Source: Deltaproteobacteria bacterium (GTDB lineage Bacteria; Desulfobacterota; Binatia; DP-6). From it: a stretch of 36,505 bases of DNA. Below are positions 1-7,851 of the stretch, one piece after another. The notes beneath the pieces were generated by a model that was not told where the DNA came from, made no database searches, and was given only the letters and a program-made list of their open reading frames with translations. The stretch covers positions 1-36,505 of the forward strand of contig VBKG01000226.1 in the NCBI GenBank assembly GCA_005879585.1, given 5' to 3'. A program made the translations under genes and the position numbers. Position 1 is the first letter of the stretch. Every line of letters starts with the position of its first letter.

Positions 1-223
1 CGACGCTGCGCTTCGACGTGTTGAGGAAGCGAAAGAGCACGCCGTCCTCGCCCGGCGGCAGCTCCGCGCCGGAGGACGTCCAGCGCCGCATGGGATCGCC
101 ACCCGCCGGCTGCTCCACCTTGATGACATCGGCCCCGGCGTCGGCGAGCAGCTTCGTGGCGTACGGCGCCGCGATGTCGGTCGCGAGCTCGACGACGCGG
201 AGCCCCGCGAGCGGCGGAGTCAC
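1..223 (-). CDS. CaiB/BaiF-type CoA-transferase, N-terminal part (cut by window edge)
   Basis: The first 74 codons of a class III (CaiB/BaiF) CoA-transferase, which moves coenzyme A between carboxylic acids in the cytoplasm. The visible N-terminus begins MTPPLAGLRVVELATDIAAP and continues with a stretch typical of the family's first Rossmann-like unit (ADAGADVIKVEQPAGGDPMR). The catalytic Asp lies beyond the window. The start is GTG at 223, chosen because the family motif begins right after it and because GTGA overlaps the TGA stop of the amidohydrolase remnant upstream (222-220). That overlap suggests the two genes formed one operon, probably for breakdown of an acyl-CoA or aromatic compound. 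The substrate cannot be told from this fragment. Confidence 0.85.
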   Translation of the reverse strand, partial: MTPPLAGLRVVELATDIAAPYATKLLADAGADVIKVEQPAGGDPMRRWTSSGAELPPGEDGVLFRFLNTSKRSV

Positions 224-387
224 GGCAGCGTGTCGGGAATGCGATCGAGGCGGTAGAGCGCCTTGCAGTTCGCGTGCAGCATCTTCTTCACGTCGACCTT
301 CGGCACGCCGCGGAACAGACGCTCGACGGTCACGCGGTGGTTCGGCCAGTCGCTCCCGGTGTGCGGATAGTCGGTGGACCACAGCGG
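220..387 (-). pseudogene. Amidohydrolase family gene, 3' remnant
   Basis: The last 55 or so codons of an amidohydrolase (amidohydrolase_2 / ACMSD-like family, cytoplasmic metal-dependent hydrolase or decarboxylase). The segment PLWSTDYPHTGSDWPNH matches the C-terminal metal-site region (TDYPH) of the family. It is followed by a typical helical tail ending in LYRLDRIPDTLP and a TGA that overlaps the next gene's GTG start. Upstream of about position 387 the reading frame stays open to 492 but reads as low-quality, Arg-rich sequence with no family resemblance. The N-terminal 80 percent or more of the gene is therefore missing. The break lies just before the divergent orphan gene at 491, as if a rearrangement joined unrelated DNA here. 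Confidence 0.7.
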
Positions 388-490
388 TCGCTGTTCACGA
401 GGTGTACATGGTTGGCCGGTGCCGCTCCATGACCGACGTACTTCCGCGGGCATTCGATCGGCACGATGCGTGCACCGCTCGGGAAGAACC

Positions 491-1261
491 ATGGCCGCAC
501 AGGACTACTACTTCTCGAGCAAGTCGATGCCTACGCTGGGACGCATGTGGATCCTCAAGATGCTGCAGGACGCCAGCGGGAGCGGCGGGGGCCTCAGCAT
601 GCTCGGCTCGGTGGTCCAGGAAGCGAGCGAGCGCGGCGGCTTTCTCGGCCTCGCCGTGAGCCACTATCCGATCCCGATGCTCATGTCGCAGCCCGGAATC
701 GTGACCCGAGCGCTCGCGGGGATCCGACCCGAGCTCGGGCTCGCACCGGACGATCCGATCGTCCTCGTCCAGGCGCTCACGATCGCGAACCAGAGCATCA
801 TGATAAACCGCAAGGATGCGTTTGCGACGGGTGTCGGCCCACTGCCGGCCCTCCCGGCGACCTTCGGCCTCGACGTCGACTACGGCAAGATGGTAAGCGC
901 GACGATCAACTTCGGCACGACCGCTGAGCTCCGATACATCCCGCTCGGATACCTGGGCGGCCTCTACCGCCACGTGAACGGCACGGCGACGGCGGTCGAT
1001 CCGACGGGCGTGCTCGAGGACAACTACGTGGTCGACTCGGTGCTGCTCACCCACGACGTGGAAGTGAGCTTCACGTCGGCGGAACGCTTCACGGGCGATT
1101 TCGATGCGAAGCTCACGGCGTTCGGCAGCATCCCCGCCGGCAATCTGAAGGTGATCTATCGGCGGATGGACGACCGGACGATCGTCGCGAAGGTGAGAGG
1201 AGAGAAAGCCTGGCTCGCCGCGTTCAGCGTGAGCGAGTGGCATGATCTCAACATGACGTGA
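491..1261 (+). CDS. Uncharacterised protein, 256 aa
   Basis: I do not recognise the family. The protein starts MAAQDYYFSSKSMPTLGRMW and has no clear signal peptide or membrane helix. Residues 1-60 look helical and Gly/Ser-rich (SGSGGGLSML). The middle carries a Pro/Met segment (HYPIPMLMSQPG). The second half looks beta-rich, with alternating hydrophobic residues and aromatic Tyr/Trp (YIPLGYLGGLYRHVNGTA, SEWHDLNMT at the end). I chose ATG 491 because third-position GC is high from there on, while the longer open frame from 374 is not coding-like. It lies next to the broken amidohydrolase gene and 19 bases before a glycosyltransferase on the same strand, but nothing links it to either function. 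Confidence 0.65.
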   Translation: MAAQDYYFSSKSMPTLGRMWILKMLQDASGSGGGLSMLGSVVQEASERGGFLGLAVSHYPIPMLMSQPGIVTRALAGIRPELGLAPDDPIVLVQALTIANQSIMINRKDAFATGVGPLPALPATFGLDVDYGKMVSATINFGTTAELRYIPLGYLGGLYRHVNGTATAVDPTGVLEDNYVVDSVLLTHDVEVSFTSAERFTGDFDAKLTAFGSIPAGNLKVIYRRMDDRTIVAKVRGEKAWLAAFSVSEWHDLNMT

Positions 1262-1280
1262 GACCCTGGCTTCACTTGTG

Positions 1281-1994
1281 ATGAACCCGTGCGCGCCCGT
1301 GACGCGCGCGCTCGACATCGTGGTCCCGATCCGCAACGAGGTGGACAGCATCGACGAGTTCCATGCGCGGGTCGAGCGGCTCGGCCTCGCCGACGCCCTG
1401 ATCTTCGTCGACAACGCTTCCACCGACGGCACGCTCGAGCGCCTGGCGGCCTGCCCCCGCGTGCGCGTCATCCGCCACGCGACCGACGAGGGCTGGGGCG
1501 CCTCGATGCGCGACGGGATCGCGGCATCGGACGGCGAGCTGATCGTCATCATCGACGCCGACCTGGAGTATCCTCCGGAGGCGATCCCGCGGCTGCTGGA
1601 GGCGTTACGGGAGCACCCCGTGGTGTACTGCTCGCGTTTCCGCGGAGCGCGACCACCCGACATGCCGCTCTTCCGCCGCCTGGGCAACGCGTGGCTGTCA
1701 CGACTCTACAACGTGCTCTTCCACCAGCACGTCACCGATTTCGCCACCGGCATGAAGGGGCTCCGTCGCGGCGCCCTGCCGCTCGAGCGGCTCCGGCGGA
1801 AAGGCTTCGAGCACGGCGCGGAGATCGCCGCGCTGGTCGCCCTCTCCGGGCACCGGATCGAGGAAATCGCGGTCGAGTACGCCCCGCGCCGGCGCGGCCG
1901 GTCGAAGATGCGTCACCTCCGCGAGACGATGAAGGTGGTGTGCTATCTTCTGTGGTACCGCCTCCGCGGGCGCGTGGGCGGCATGAGCAGCTGA
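1281..1994 (+). CDS. Family 2 glycosyltransferase (dolichol-phosphate mannose synthase-like)
   Basis: A cytoplasmic GT-A fold glycosyltransferase of 237 aa that moves a sugar from a nucleotide donor, probably to a lipid or polyprenyl phosphate. Visible motifs are the N-terminal VVPIRNEVDSI, the nucleotide-binding VDNASTDGT, and the DxD-type metal site DADLEYPPE. A later FATGMKGLRR segment is typical of DPM1/GtrB-like enzymes. The basic C-terminus (RRRGRSKMRHLRETMK) and the following hydrophobic YLLWYRLRG suggest peripheral membrane contact, but there are no C-terminal transmembrane helices. GTG at 1278 just before ATG 1281 is an alternative start. It faces the radical SAM gene tail to tail. 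Acceptor and donor are unknown. Confidence 0.85.
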   Translation: MNPCAPVTRALDIVVPIRNEVDSIDEFHARVERLGLADALIFVDNASTDGTLERLAACPRVRVIRHATDEGWGASMRDGIAASDGELIVIIDADLEYPPEAIPRLLEALREHPVVYCSRFRGARPPDMPLFRRLGNAWLSRLYNVLFHQHVTDFATGMKGLRRGALPLERLRRKGFEHGAEIAALVALSGHRIEEIAVEYAPRRRGRSKMRHLRETMKVVCYLLWYRLRGRVGGMSS

Positions 1995-2004
1995 CGGCCC
2001 CGCG

Positions 2005-3855
2005 CTACGACTCGAGATCGCGCGGCGCGAGCCCGAAGGCGGTCAGCCGGTCGCGCCAGAATGCCGACGTCGCCTGCTGCGCTCGCAGGCGGTCGAGGAT
2101 GTGCGGGTCCGGCGCGCCGTCGAGCCGCCGCTGGACGACGGCGAGGGCGTAGAGCGCGAAGGCGTTGTCCGGCGCGATCAGGTCGCAGATGCCCTGCAGC
2201 GTGCGGCGGTGCTGTGCGAGCTTGACCGGCCGGGTCTCGGCCAGGACGCGCTCGTAGTTCAGCCGGAAGTTCATGTAGAACCACAGGTCGTCGATCTGCG
2301 CGCGGGTCGGGATGGCCTCCGCCGGCAGGGCTTCGATCATGGCGCGGAAGTCGGCGCCGGTGCCCCGCACGTCGTGCTCCAGGCCGACGTGCTTGCCGTA
2401 GGCCCCGGTCATGTAGCGCACGGCCTTCGGATCGGCGTCGTCGAGCAGACCCTGCTCGATCATCGTCTGGTAGATCGGCGTGCTCGGGAGCGGTTGCAGC
2501 GGCTTGATCCGGTACCAGTCGAGGTTCATCTGCCGCGACACCGCGATCGTGTCCCGGATCATGCCGACGGTCTCCCCCGGAAAGCCGAGCATCAGGTAGA
2601 CGTTGGCATTGATTCGCTGGTGCCGGCCGAGGACGTCCGCGGCGCGGAGGAACGTCTCGACCGTGCCGGGCTTGGCGATCTGGCGCAGCACCGTCGGGTT
2701 CCCGGATTCCATGCCGATGATGAGCGCGATGCACCCGCTCGCCTCGGCCGCCGCGATCACCTCCTCCGTGCACGACGCGGCAATGACGCCGTTCGACGCA
2801 TCCCACGTGAGGCGCAGCCCGCGGCGGACCATGCCATCGAAGAGCGCGATTGCCCGCGCGTGGTCCTTGAGCAGGTCGTCGTCGAGCCACATCACGTGGC
2901 CGACGCCGAACTCCTCCTCGAGTCGTTGCAGCTCGTCGAGCACGGAATCGACCGGGCGCAGCCGTACCCCGGCGCCATTGAAAGCCCGCACGCTGCAGAA
3001 CGTGCAGCGCGCTCGGCAGCCGCGCGTGGAGAGCGCGGTCGCGAAGCGCGTCCCTGGTGCCTTGAAGTACGGGAACGAGCCGACGATGCCGTAGCGGGTG
3101 AGTTCTCCGATCTCGGTCAGCTCGAAGGCCGGTATCACGTCCATCACGGCCGCGGTCGGCTGACAGCCGTCCAGGAACCGGTGCCGGCCGCCCACGCCGT
3201 CGGCGAGGATCACCTGCCCGAGCGCGTCGACCCCGAGCTCGCCGCGGACGACGCGGACGAAAACCTGCACCGAACGGTCCGCCTCGCGCAGGAACGCGAA
3301 GCGCGCGGCGGGGATGTCGTCCAGGACCCGCTCGACGTCATTGGTCACGTGGACGCCGCCGATCGCGACCGGCACGCCGCGGCGATCCGCCCACGAGCAC
3401 ACCTGGCGCAGCGACTCGTGCGTCATCGTGAACATGCAGGTGATGCCGACCAGGTCGGGCTGGAAGGCGTCGATCGCGTCGTCGAGATGCCGCTGCCATA
3501 CGCAGTCGAGGTCGAAGGCGGCCGCCGACGCCGCGGCATGGCTCGCCTTCAGCACCTCGTGGTTGAGGTTCACGATGCGGACGTGGACGCCCACCCGACG
3601 GAGCTGCTCGGCGAGCACGACGAGGCCATAGGGCGGGAAGTTCGGACAGACGCCGCGGCGCGCGGCGTCGAAGCGGAACAGGCTGGCATCCGCGTCGGGC
3701 GGGTTCACCAGCAGGACGCGATCGAGGCGGCCGGCGGGAAACTGCGCCCGCAGGAAGCCCTGCGCGCAGACGAGCCCGTCGCCGGTCACGCCGGCGTGCG
3801 GCTCGGGAGGCATGGGCGGATGCGGCGCCGGTCCATGGCTTGGCGATGGTCCCAC
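2005..3855 (-). CDS. B12-binding radical SAM enzyme
   Basis: A 616-residue protein with a cobalamin-binding-like N-terminal half and a radical SAM core. The N-terminal part has VLLVNPPD, an FPPYGLVVLAEQLRR segment and DLVGITCMFTM...VAIGGVH, all typical of the Rossmann-type B12 domain, though a classic DxHxxG motif is not evident. The core carries the 4Fe-4S ligands in TRGCRARCTFCSVRAF (CxxxCxxC), then WLDDDLL and IGMESGNPTVL as in MiaB/BchE-like radical SAM proteins. About 150 C-terminal residues resemble the helical tail of this group. Such enzymes often methylate unactivated carbons or remodel lipids; the substrate here is unknown. GTG 3855 gives the longest form. ATG 3813 is a good alternative because residues 1-14 are low-complexity. 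Confidence 0.88.
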   Translation of the reverse strand: MGPSPSHGPAPHPPMPPEPHAGVTGDGLVCAQGFLRAQFPAGRLDRVLLVNPPDADASLFRFDAARRGVCPNFPPYGLVVLAEQLRRVGVHVRIVNLNHEVLKASHAAASAAAFDLDCVWQRHLDDAIDAFQPDLVGITCMFTMTHESLRQVCSWADRRGVPVAIGGVHVTNDVERVLDDIPAARFAFLREADRSVQVFVRVVRGELGVDALGQVILADGVGGRHRFLDGCQPTAAVMDVIPAFELTEIGELTRYGIVGSFPYFKAPGTRFATALSTRGCRARCTFCSVRAFNGAGVRLRPVDSVLDELQRLEEEFGVGHVMWLDDDLLKDHARAIALFDGMVRRGLRLTWDASNGVIAASCTEEVIAAAEASGCIALIIGMESGNPTVLRQIAKPGTVETFLRAADVLGRHQRINANVYLMLGFPGETVGMIRDTIAVSRQMNLDWYRIKPLQPLPSTPIYQTMIEQGLLDDADPKAVRYMTGAYGKHVGLEHDVRGTGADFRAMIEALPAEAIPTRAQIDDLWFYMNFRLNYERVLAETRPVKLAQHRRTLQGICDLIAPDNAFALYALAVVQRRLDGAPDPHILDRLRAQQATSAFWRDRLTAFGLAPRDLES

Positions 3856-3938
3856 ACGGCATTCGCGGAAGTCAACGTCAAATGCCCGCGGTGCACACGT
3901 GCGGGTGGCGTCAACGCGAAGAGACCCCCTGATGAGCC

Positions 3939-4583
3939 TTACGCGTACTGCGTCCTATCCTCTACGCCCGCGTGACGAAATGCCTCCTGACGTTCGCGGC
4001 ATTTGTTGCAGGCGCCGCAATGCTTCCCCTCCCGCGGCGCCATGCAGGTCAGCGTCAGGTGCAGCGGCAACGCCGCGAAGCGCGCGATCAGGTCGCTCTT
4101 CTGCAGACGCCCGTACGGCGCGACCACCTCAATCTCGTGCGCGAGGGCCCTGCTGAGCAGGCGGCCGTAGCCCTCCAAGAAGGACGGCGTCGCATCAGGG
4201 AACGGGTTCGCGTCGAGCGAGCCGATCGCGATCATGCCGATGTCGTGCAAGGCGCACCACACCGCCGTCACGCCGATCAGGAGGACGTTGCGCCCCGGCA
4301 AGTAGACCGCGCTGTCCGGCGCCCCGTAATCCGGGACGCCTTCGCCCGTCGTGCTCCAGTGCTCGCCATAGAGGCGCCGCAGCGGCAGCTCGAGCGACGT
4401 CAGCGGCTGGACGTTGGTGTCGTTCAGCGCGTCGAGGAAGACACGGAGCGCGTACTTCTCTCCGTCTTCCCAGGCGAGGCCAGCTTCGACGTAGATGGGG
4501 AAGACCTTCGCCTCGCCGGCGATGTCGGCGATAAGGACGCCGCTATCGAGCCCGCCGCTGGCTAGGACGGCGACGCGTCTCAC
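3939..4583 (-). CDS. QueC-like 7-cyano-7-deazaguanine synthase family protein
   Basis: A 214-residue PP-loop ATPase. The N-terminal SGGLDSGVL is the PP-loop (SGGxDS) that adenylates a carboxylate. YLPGRNVLLI, PFPDATPSF and the C-terminal CMAPREGKHCGACNKC zinc site align with the corresponding QueC segments, which convert carboxydeazaguanine to preQ0. It differs from canonical QueC: VPARN is LPGRN, the YPDCRP segment is FPDATP, and the FDYGQRH region reads IYVEAGLAWEDGEK. There is no queD, queE or queF nearby. It may be a paralogue with another substrate. GTG 4583 was chosen because the fold begins at once and the divergent methyltransferase starts at 4656; GTG 4610 is possible. Confidence 0.82.
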   Translation of the reverse strand: MRRVAVLASGGLDSGVLIADIAGEAKVFPIYVEAGLAWEDGEKYALRVFLDALNDTNVQPLTSLELPLRRLYGEHWSTTGEGVPDYGAPDSAVYLPGRNVLLIGVTAVWCALHDIGMIAIGSLDANPFPDATPSFLEGYGRLLSRALAHEIEVVAPYGRLQKSDLIARFAALPLHLTLTCMAPREGKHCGACNKCRERQEAFRHAGVEDRTQYA

Positions 4584-4655
4584 CGTGCGCCTCGGGCCTG
4601 GTCGCGACACGACCCAGTATACACACAAGGGCCGTCTGCGTAGGCTGGCGGGTCG

Positions 4656-5411
4656 ATGACCGACGCGCCTTGGTACGAGAGCTTTTTCGGCGACAACTAT
4701 CTCGACGTCTACGGCCACCAGTTGAGCGCCGAGGGCGTAGAACACGAGGCCAGCTTCGTCGAGCGGGCGCTGGCGCTGAAGGCGGGCGAGAGCCTGCTCG
4801 ACCTCTGCTGCGGACCTGGGCGCCATGCGCTACTGCTGGCGCAGCGCGGCCTGCGCGTCACGGCCCTGGACCTGAGCCAGCCGTACCTTGACGCGGCGGC
4901 GGCTGAGGCGAAGCGCCGGGGCATCGAGATCGAGACAGTGCGTGCCGACATGCGCGCACCGGGTTTCGACGGCCGCTTCGACGCCGTGATCAACATGTTC
5001 AGCTCGTTTGGCTACCTGGAGTCGGAGGCAGAGGACGCGAAGGTGTTGCGGGGCGTTGCGGCGGCGCTGCGGCCAAGCGGCCGCGCCCTCTTCGACCTGA
5101 TCAACCGCGAGTGGGTCATCAGAAACCAGGTGGCGAACGAATCGCGCACGGGCGCGAACGAGACGGTCTATCTCGAGCACCGTGAGCTCAACCTCGTGAC
5201 GAGCCGCAACCACGTGACCTTCATCGCGGTCGCGTCCGATGGCCGCCGCCGCGACCTGGACGGGCACCACATCCGTCTCTACACGCTCACGGAGCTCATC
5301 GGCATGCTCGAGGCCACCGGTCTACGCCTCGAGCGCGTATACGGCGGCTTCGACGGCGAGGTCTACGGGGTCGACACGCGTCGCATGATCGTCGTCGCGA
5401 CGAAGCCCTAG
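4656..5411 (+). CDS. Class I SAM-dependent methyltransferase
   Basis: A complete 251-residue Rossmann-fold methyltransferase acting in the cytoplasm. Motif I is LLDLCCGPGRHALLLA, followed by the acidic strand-2 end VTALDLSQPYL, motif II VRADMR, motif IV FDAVINMFSSFGYL and the post-motif segment LRPSGRALFDLINRE. This order matches the methyltransferase_25-like group with a C-terminal beta-rich extension that often covers the acceptor site. It is divergent from the QueC-like gene with only about 70 bases between the likely starts, so the two may share a control region. The acceptor is unknown; a nucleoside or small molecule related to the neighbour is possible but unproven. Confidence 0.85.
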   Translation: MTDAPWYESFFGDNYLDVYGHQLSAEGVEHEASFVERALALKAGESLLDLCCGPGRHALLLAQRGLRVTALDLSQPYLDAAAAEAKRRGIEIETVRADMRAPGFDGRFDAVINMFSSFGYLESEAEDAKVLRGVAAALRPSGRALFDLINREWVIRNQVANESRTGANETVYLEHRELNLVTSRNHVTFIAVASDGRRRDLDGHHIRLYTLTELIGMLEATGLRLERVYGGFDGEVYGVDTRRMIVVATKP

Positions 5412-5431
5412 AGTCCCGAATCTCGAGAGCC

Positions 5432-5869
5432 CTACTCCGGGACGAACATCGGCGCCGTGACCTCGCCCCGCACACCGGCGAAGCGGAGCGGCCGGAAGAC
5501 GACGCGCACGGGCAGGTCGATCCGCAGCACCGCCGGCTCGCAGTCGACGATGCGCGTCACGATGCGCACGGCCGGATCCTCCTCGATCGCCACGAGCCCC
5601 GCGACGTACGGCACGTCCGCCGCGAGCTGGGGGATGAAGGCCCGGCGGACGACGGACCACGAGAAGAGCCGCGCGCGGCCGCTGACCGCTGTCCACGTCG
5701 AGGACGCCGAACCGCAGAACCGGCACGTGGCGTCGGGATACCAGCGCCAGCGGCGGCAGGCGTCGCAACGCGGCAACGCCAGCTCGCCGCGCGCCGCGGC
5801 GGCCCAGAACTCGCGCGTCGGCGGCCATTCCGTATCGGGCAGCGGGAACTCGCGCCGGAAGCTCGTCAC
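5432..5869 (-). CDS. DUF35 zinc-ribbon/OB-fold protein (acyl-CoA partner of thiolase-like enzyme)
   Basis: A 145-residue member of the DUF35 family. Residues about 34-52 form a rubredoxin-like zinc ribbon (CDAC and CRFC pairs), followed by an OB-fold with the usual SWSVVRRAFIP and VPYVAGLVAIEEDP segments. These proteins bind acyl-CoA ligands and form complexes with thiolase-like enzymes; in actinobacterial steroid side-chain breakdown, DUF35 of ChsH2 pairs with the aldolase Ltp2. Start GTG 5869 overlaps the thiolase stop (GTGA, 5869-5866), so the two subunits are translationally coupled. The complex is inferred from family knowledge and this coupling. Confidence 0.88.
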   Translation of the reverse strand: MTSFRREFPLPDTEWPPTREFWAAAARGELALPRCDACRRWRWYPDATCRFCGSASSTWTAVSGRARLFSWSVVRRAFIPQLAADVPYVAGLVAIEEDPAVRIVTRIVDCEPAVLRIDLPVRVVFRPLRFAGVRGEVTAPMFVPE

Positions 5870-7062
5870 CGGCGCCTCAAGATGAGGGTGCTCGCCTGCG
5901 GCCCGGTGTACCCGCCGTAGACGCCGATCTCGGCGTCCTTCACCTGCGCCGCCGCCTCGCCGCGGAGCTGGCGGACCACCTCGACGACGTGCGCGATGCC
6001 GAGCACGTAGGCGTGGGAGAGCATGCCACCGTGCGTGTTGTACGGGATTCGCCCGCCGTCGAAGTGCAGCGTCGTCCCCTCGACGAACGGGCCGCCCTCC
6101 CCTTTTTTGCAGAAGCCCATGTCCTCGATCTGCATGAGCGAGACGATCGTGAACGGGTCGTAGCAGGCCAGGACATCGACGTCCGCGGGCGAAAGGCCCG
6201 CCATGCGGAAGGCGCCGGGCGCGGCAAAGACCTGCGGCGTCGCCGTGAAGTCGCCCTGCTGCGCCCAGTAGGTCCGCGTCCTCGAGTTCCCGACGCCGAC
6301 GCCCGCGACCTCGATGACCGGGCGGCGCAGGTCGCGCGCCCGCTCGACGGACGTCATGACGTACGCCCCGCCGCCGTCGGAGATGAGGCAGCAGTCCTCC
6401 TTCCGGAACGGATCGCAGATCGTCGGGCTCGCGAGGTACTGCTCGAGCGTGAGTGGCTTGTCGCGCAGCACGGCGGCGGGCGTGCGATTCGCGTGCCGCC
6501 TGCAGGCGACGGCGATGGCGCCCAGCTGAGCCGGCGTCGTGCCGTACTCGTGCATGTGGCGGCGCGCGATGGTCGCGAAGTACACGGGCTGCGGGAACCA
6601 GCCGAACGGCACCTCGAGGTTCTGCTTGAAGAGCTCGGCGGCGTGCACCTCGCCGGGACCGCCGACCATGTCTGCGCGCTGGGTCGCCCATGCGACCGAG
6701 AAGACGTTGACGATGGTGCGCGCCTTGCCGGCGCGGATCGCGAGCGCGGCCTCGTGCGGCGCGGAGCCCGCCCAGACCATCCCGCCGCCCGCGGTGGACG
6801 TCCACATCTCGTGCGTCGTGCCGAAGTGCGCGCGGTAGTCGTCGGCCCCGAACTGCTGCCCGTCGAATGGCGTGTGCATGATGCCGTCGACGTCGCGCGG
6901 CGTGAGGCCCGCGTCGGCGAGCGCGCGCTCGATCGCCTGCGCGCCGATCTGCTTCGTCGTACGACCCGACGCCTTCGTGTGGTCGGCCTCGCCGACGCCG
7001 GCGATCGCGACTTCGCCGGAGACGTCGTCCAGGTCGGATGGGAACCCCCAGTCGGCGGTCAT
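5866..7062 (-). CDS. Thiolase-like (SCP2-thiolase / Ltp2-type) enzyme
   Basis: A 398-residue thiolase-fold protein. Family marks include VAIAGVGEADHTK near the N-terminus, a YDPFTIVSLMQIEDMGF segment, and NTHGGMLSHAY near the C-terminus. Where true thiolases carry the nucleophilic Cys (about residue 88-92) this protein reads TSTAGGG, so a classical Claisen thiolase reaction is unlikely. Ltp2-type aldolases also lack the Cys and use conserved Tyr residues. The Tyr in CYDPFT and the coupled DUF35 gene fit a retro-aldol, chain-shortening role on a CoA thioester. ATG 7062 is used; a TTG at 7092 would add ten residues. Other options are an inactive thiolase or a lipid carrier. Confidence 0.82.
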   Translation of the reverse strand: MTADWGFPSDLDDVSGEVAIAGVGEADHTKASGRTTKQIGAQAIERALADAGLTPRDVDGIMHTPFDGQQFGADDYRAHFGTTHEMWTSTAGGGMVWAGSAPHEAALAIRAGKARTIVNVFSVAWATQRADMVGGPGEVHAAELFKQNLEVPFGWFPQPVYFATIARRHMHEYGTTPAQLGAIAVACRRHANRTPAAVLRDKPLTLEQYLASPTICDPFRKEDCCLISDGGGAYVMTSVERARDLRRPVIEVAGVGVGNSRTRTYWAQQGDFTATPQVFAAPGAFRMAGLSPADVDVLACYDPFTIVSLMQIEDMGFCKKGEGGPFVEGTTLHFDGGRIPYNTHGGMLSHAYVLGIAHVVEVVRQLRGEAAAQVKDAEIGVYGGYTGPQASTLILRRR

Positions 7063-7107
7063 CGCGCCATGGCGTACCACCTTCGTTGACAATGATGAAG
7101 GTTCGCT

Positions 7108-7851
7108 TCATGGGACGCGCTTTCGCACGTGGTACCGGACCGCGATCACCGCGAGATCCCACGCCGTCCGCACCATCTGGAGCGGGCCGATCTTCGACCC
7201 CGACACGTCGATCCAGCGCTGCAAGGGGATCTCGACGAAGTCCGCCGGCCGCAGCGGCGGGTCGCCTTGCAGCAGACGGCCGATCAGCTCGACGTCGAAC
7301 GCCCAGCGCGACGCGAACGGCGTGGCGAGCGCGTGGCGCACCGCCGGGGTGTCGCGAAAGAACTTCGCGCCGCACTGCGTGTCGTAGACCCGCACGCCGA
7401 GGACCAGCGACGCGGCCGTGGCGAACAGCCGGCCGAGGTAGTGCCGGTGGGCGCGGCGCGCGATCGCCGTGCCGAGCAGCGCGACGCGGGCGCCCATGAC
7501 CACCACCGCGTGACGCCGCTCCATCTCGGCGAGCAGGCGGAGGACCTCCGGGACGGGCGTCGAGAGGTCGGCGTCGACGTACCCGATGGTGGTCGCGCCG
7601 CCCTCGAGCGCCTCGCGGAGACCCCGCCGGACGGCCTCGCCCTTGCCCGCGTTGCCGGGGAGGGACAGCGCCGTGATGGCGCCGTCGCCGCGCGCGGCGA
7701 GGCTTGCGAGGCGGGCGGCGGTCCCGTCCGTCGAGCCGTCGTCGACGAAGAGCACGCCGATGCCGGGTGCCGCCGCGAGCGCGAGAAACGACGCATCGTC
7801 CAGGCGCGCGGCCTCGTTGAAGCAGGGCACGACGACTACGGTTTGCGGCAC
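7108..7851 (-). CDS. Family 2 glycosyltransferase (ALG5-like, polyprenyl-phosphate type)
   Basis: A 247-residue GT-A glycosyltransferase. It has VVVVPCFNEAARL at the N-terminus, FVDDGSTDGTAA, then the Lys-containing LPGNAGKGEAVRRG that is typical of dolichyl-phosphate beta-glucosyltransferase-like proteins. The metal site is DADLSTPVPE, and YDTQCGAKFF is another hallmark of this subgroup. The likely product is a lipid-linked hexose on the inner membrane face, which could serve the GT39-like transferase encoded divergently at 8564. Start GTG 7851 lies 16 bases inside the upstream methyltransferase gene, so the two are co-transcribed and probably coupled. GTG 7860 is an alternative start. Confidence 0.85.
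   Translation of the reverse strand: MPQTVVVVPCFNEAARLDDASFLALAAAPGIGVLFVDDGSTDGTAARLASLAARGDGAITALSLPGNAGKGEAVRRGLREALEGGATTIGYVDADLSTPVPEVLRLLAEMERRHAVVVMGARVALLGTAIARRAHRHYLGRLFATAASLVLGVRVYDTQCGAKFFRDTPAVRHALATPFASRWAFDVELIGRLLQGDPPLRPADFVEIPLQRWIDVSGSKIGPLQMVRTAWDLAVIAVRYHVRKRVP

Noticed and set aside
2101-3975. Long open frame (624 codons) opposite the radical SAM gene
   Set aside because: It mirrors the real gene in a GC-rich genome. The product is Arg/Asp/Val-rich without any family motif, while the minus strand carries a complete radical SAM enzyme.
3939-5411. QueC-like gene plus methyltransferase as a known defence system (Qat or CBASS)
   Set aside because: No QatA, QatB or QatD, no cyclase or effector genes nearby; the neighbours are metabolic.
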